A stretch of 13,358 nt of DNA from an uncultured Fibrobacter sp. (GTDB lineage Bacteria > Fibrobacterota > Fibrobacteria > Fibrobacterales > Fibrobacteraceae), in NCBI GenBank assembly GCA_937891805.1, contig CALATK010000248.1, positions 1-13,358 of the forward strand, written 5' to 3'. This document shows, piece after piece, positions 12,160 through 13,358 of this stretch. The notes beneath the pieces are model-generated. The model ran no database searches. It was given only the letters and a program-made list of their open reading frames with translations, and was not told the DNA's origin. The stretch's first letter is position 1, and every line of letters starts with the position of its first letter. Both the position numbers and the translations under genes were made by a program.

Positions 12160-13358
12160 GTGCGTAAGATCTACATGGCTGGAATGAACCACAAGGTGGC
12201 AGAGATTGCCATCCGTGAAAAATTCTATATCCCCATGGATATCAAGACCCGGGCGCTGCAAGAATCCCCCTTTGACGAGTTATTGATTCTTGCCACCTGT
12301 AACCGCACTGAAATTTACGTGGCAAGCGACAGGCCTCTTTGCGAGAGAGACCTGGTGCAGTATGTGTGCGGTCTAGTTCATCAGGATTACGGCAGTTACG
12401 CATCGTACTTCTACTACAAGGAAGGCGATGACGTGGCAAGGCATGTGATGAACGTGTGTGCTGGCCTGGACAGCGTGGCCATGGGTGAAGACCAGATTCT
12501 GCACCAGATTGGTCGTGCCTACGAGACGGCTCACCAGCTTCACGGCACGGGAATTGTCCTGAACAAGCTCTTTCAAGAGGCCATACACACCACCAAGCGC
12601 ATCAAGACCGAAACCAACCTGAGCAAGCTGTCTTGCAATATCCCGTTTCTTGCCATGAAACAGGTGCAAAAGACCTTCGGGGATCTGGAAAACAAGACTG
12701 TTTATATCGTGGGCCTTGGGGAGATGGGTTCCCTGATGCTTAAGTATGTGCAAGAGAATACTACCCACATTTACGCCAGCAGCAAGACCTTTGCCAACGC
12801 TCAGAAGTTTGCCGACGTGCTGACTCCGGTGCCTTTCGAGGACCGCTACAAGGTGCTTTCGGACTGTGACGTGGTTATCCTGTGCAGCGCCTGCCAGGAA
12901 CCTATTGTGACAAGGGATGAATTCGTTCGTGCTTTAAAAGACGCAGCACCCCTTTCTTTGTCATCCCCGCGACCTGTGGTGAGCGGAGTCGAACCAAGGC
13001 GGGAATCTCCCCTCGCAAAAACGTCGTCATCCGAAAACGAGCCCCAGCGCCTCGTTATCGACCTGGGCAACCCCCGCAATGCCGAACCTTCCATCGGCGA
13101 CTTGCCCAACGTGCAGTATGTGTGCGTGGACGACCTGGAAAAAATCGTTTCCGAAAATCGCAGGCTCCGCATGGCGGAACTGGACGCCGCCCAGAAGATT
13201 TTGCAAGAGGGCTTGGAAGAATTCCTCTCCTGGTGCCGTATGGACGAGGTGGCGAAGGGCATTCATGTGCTGGCCGATAAGATGGTCAAGACCGCTGGGG
13301 AAGAGTCCGGAAAGCTGCTGGCCTCGCTCCCTAACATGGACGAAGCCTCCGCAACGAA
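12160..13358 (+). CDS. hemA: Glutamyl-tRNA reductase, 3' end outside the window
   Basis: This gene continues beyond the window; 399 codons are visible. HemA reduces glutamyl-tRNA to glutamate semialdehyde with NADPH, the first step of tetrapyrrole synthesis. Residues 1-155 form the catalytic domain: GMNHKVAEIAIREK, ILATCNRTEIY with the active-site Cys47, and the segment GLDSVAMGEDQILHQIGRAY. IVGLGEMGSLM (183-193) is the NADPH-binding loop. The C-terminal helical dimerisation domain follows (VDDLEKIVSENR). The start is GTG at 12160, with AAGGTGGAG at 12145-12153; the ATG at 12175 is too far in. Residues about 264-295 are an in-frame insertion of repeat origin, absent from typical HemA, lying between ALKDA and RLVIDLGNPRN. 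The frame is intact throughout, so the protein may tolerate the insertion. Confidence 0.9.
   Translation, partial: MRKIYMAGMNHKVAEIAIREKFYIPMDIKTRALQESPFDELLILATCNRTEIYVASDRPLCERDLVQYVCGLVHQDYGSYASYFYYKEGDDVARHVMNVCAGLDSVAMGEDQILHQIGRAYETAHQLHGTGIVLNKLFQEAIHTTKRIKTETNLSKLSCNIPFLAMKQVQKTFGDLENKTVYIVGLGEMGSLMLKYVQENTTHIYASSKTFANAQKFADVLTPVPFEDRYKVLSDCDVVILCSACQEPIVTRDEFVRALKDAAPLSLSSPRPVVSGVEPRRESPLAKTSSSENEPQRLVIDLGNPRNAEPSIGDLPNVQYVCVDDLEKIVSENRRLRMAELDAAQKILQEGLEEFLSWCRMDEVAKGIHVLADKMVKTAGEESGKLLASLPNMDEASAT
12949..13044 (+). repeat. Palindromic repeat element inserted in frame within hemA
   Basis: The DNA has the pattern of an interspersed bacterial repeat: GTCATCCCCGC (12960-12970) and GCGGGAATC (12999-13007) form near-perfect outer arms (7 of 8 paired), with CGAC (12970-12973) and GTCG (12988-12991) as inner arms. 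GTCATCC recurs at 13026-13032. It codes for about 32 residues that are Ser/Pro/Glu-rich and unlike any HemA segment. Confidence 0.6.

Overview
The window most likely comes from a Fibrobacter-like bacterium (phylum Fibrobacterota). Three kinds of evidence point there: a TIGR02147-family protein (a paralogous family best known from Fibrobacter succinogenes), a secreted protein with the Ser-rich linker typical of Fibrobacter secreted proteins, and AT-rich promoters that look like the TTTG / TAnnTTTG type of the related Bacteroidota. All genes are on the + strand. No tRNA, rRNA, CRISPR array, transposase or phage gene was seen.

Layout. (1) 1-343: the 3' end of purL (glutaminase domain), followed by a strong terminator. 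(2) 577-3322: a probable three-gene operon made of a TIGR02147 regulator-like protein, a putative surface lipoprotein with carboxypeptidase-regulatory-like and LamG-like domains, and a small PAS protein ending in a DksA/TraR-like zinc ribbon. A perfect 10-bp terminator closes it. (3) 3405-4103: a single gene for a helical-repeat protein resembling DUF4116. (4) 4104-4428: a 325-bp gene-free stretch with three consecutive GC-rich hairpins, then an AT-rich segment with tandem candidate promoters. (5) 4429-8615: a secreted Ser-rich protein with a sorting-tail-like C-terminus, then a long secreted reading frame broken by one stop codon. The long part resembles the pore-forming (B) component of binary toxins, i.e. 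anthrax protective antigen (PA). (6) 8640-13358: a tightly packed housekeeping cluster of gamma-carbonic anhydrase, diacylglycerol-kinase-family lipid kinase, lpxD, lpxC-like and hemA (runs off the end), joined by 0-3 nt gaps or 1-nt overlaps.

Most notable points: the PA-like protein and the apparently compensating frame disruption at its N-terminal side; an in-frame palindromic repeat that adds about 32 codons to hemA; Gly/Asp/Asn-rich insertions in both LpxD and LpxC; and the fusion of a PAS domain to a DksA-like zinc ribbon. LpxD and LpxC-like serve lipid A synthesis (Gram-negative outer membrane), the lipid kinase may share membrane-lipid metabolism, and HemA starts tetrapyrrole synthesis. 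The secreted and lipoprotein genes of the first two thirds look like accessory surface functions. All family assignments rest on reading motifs by eye; no database search was run.
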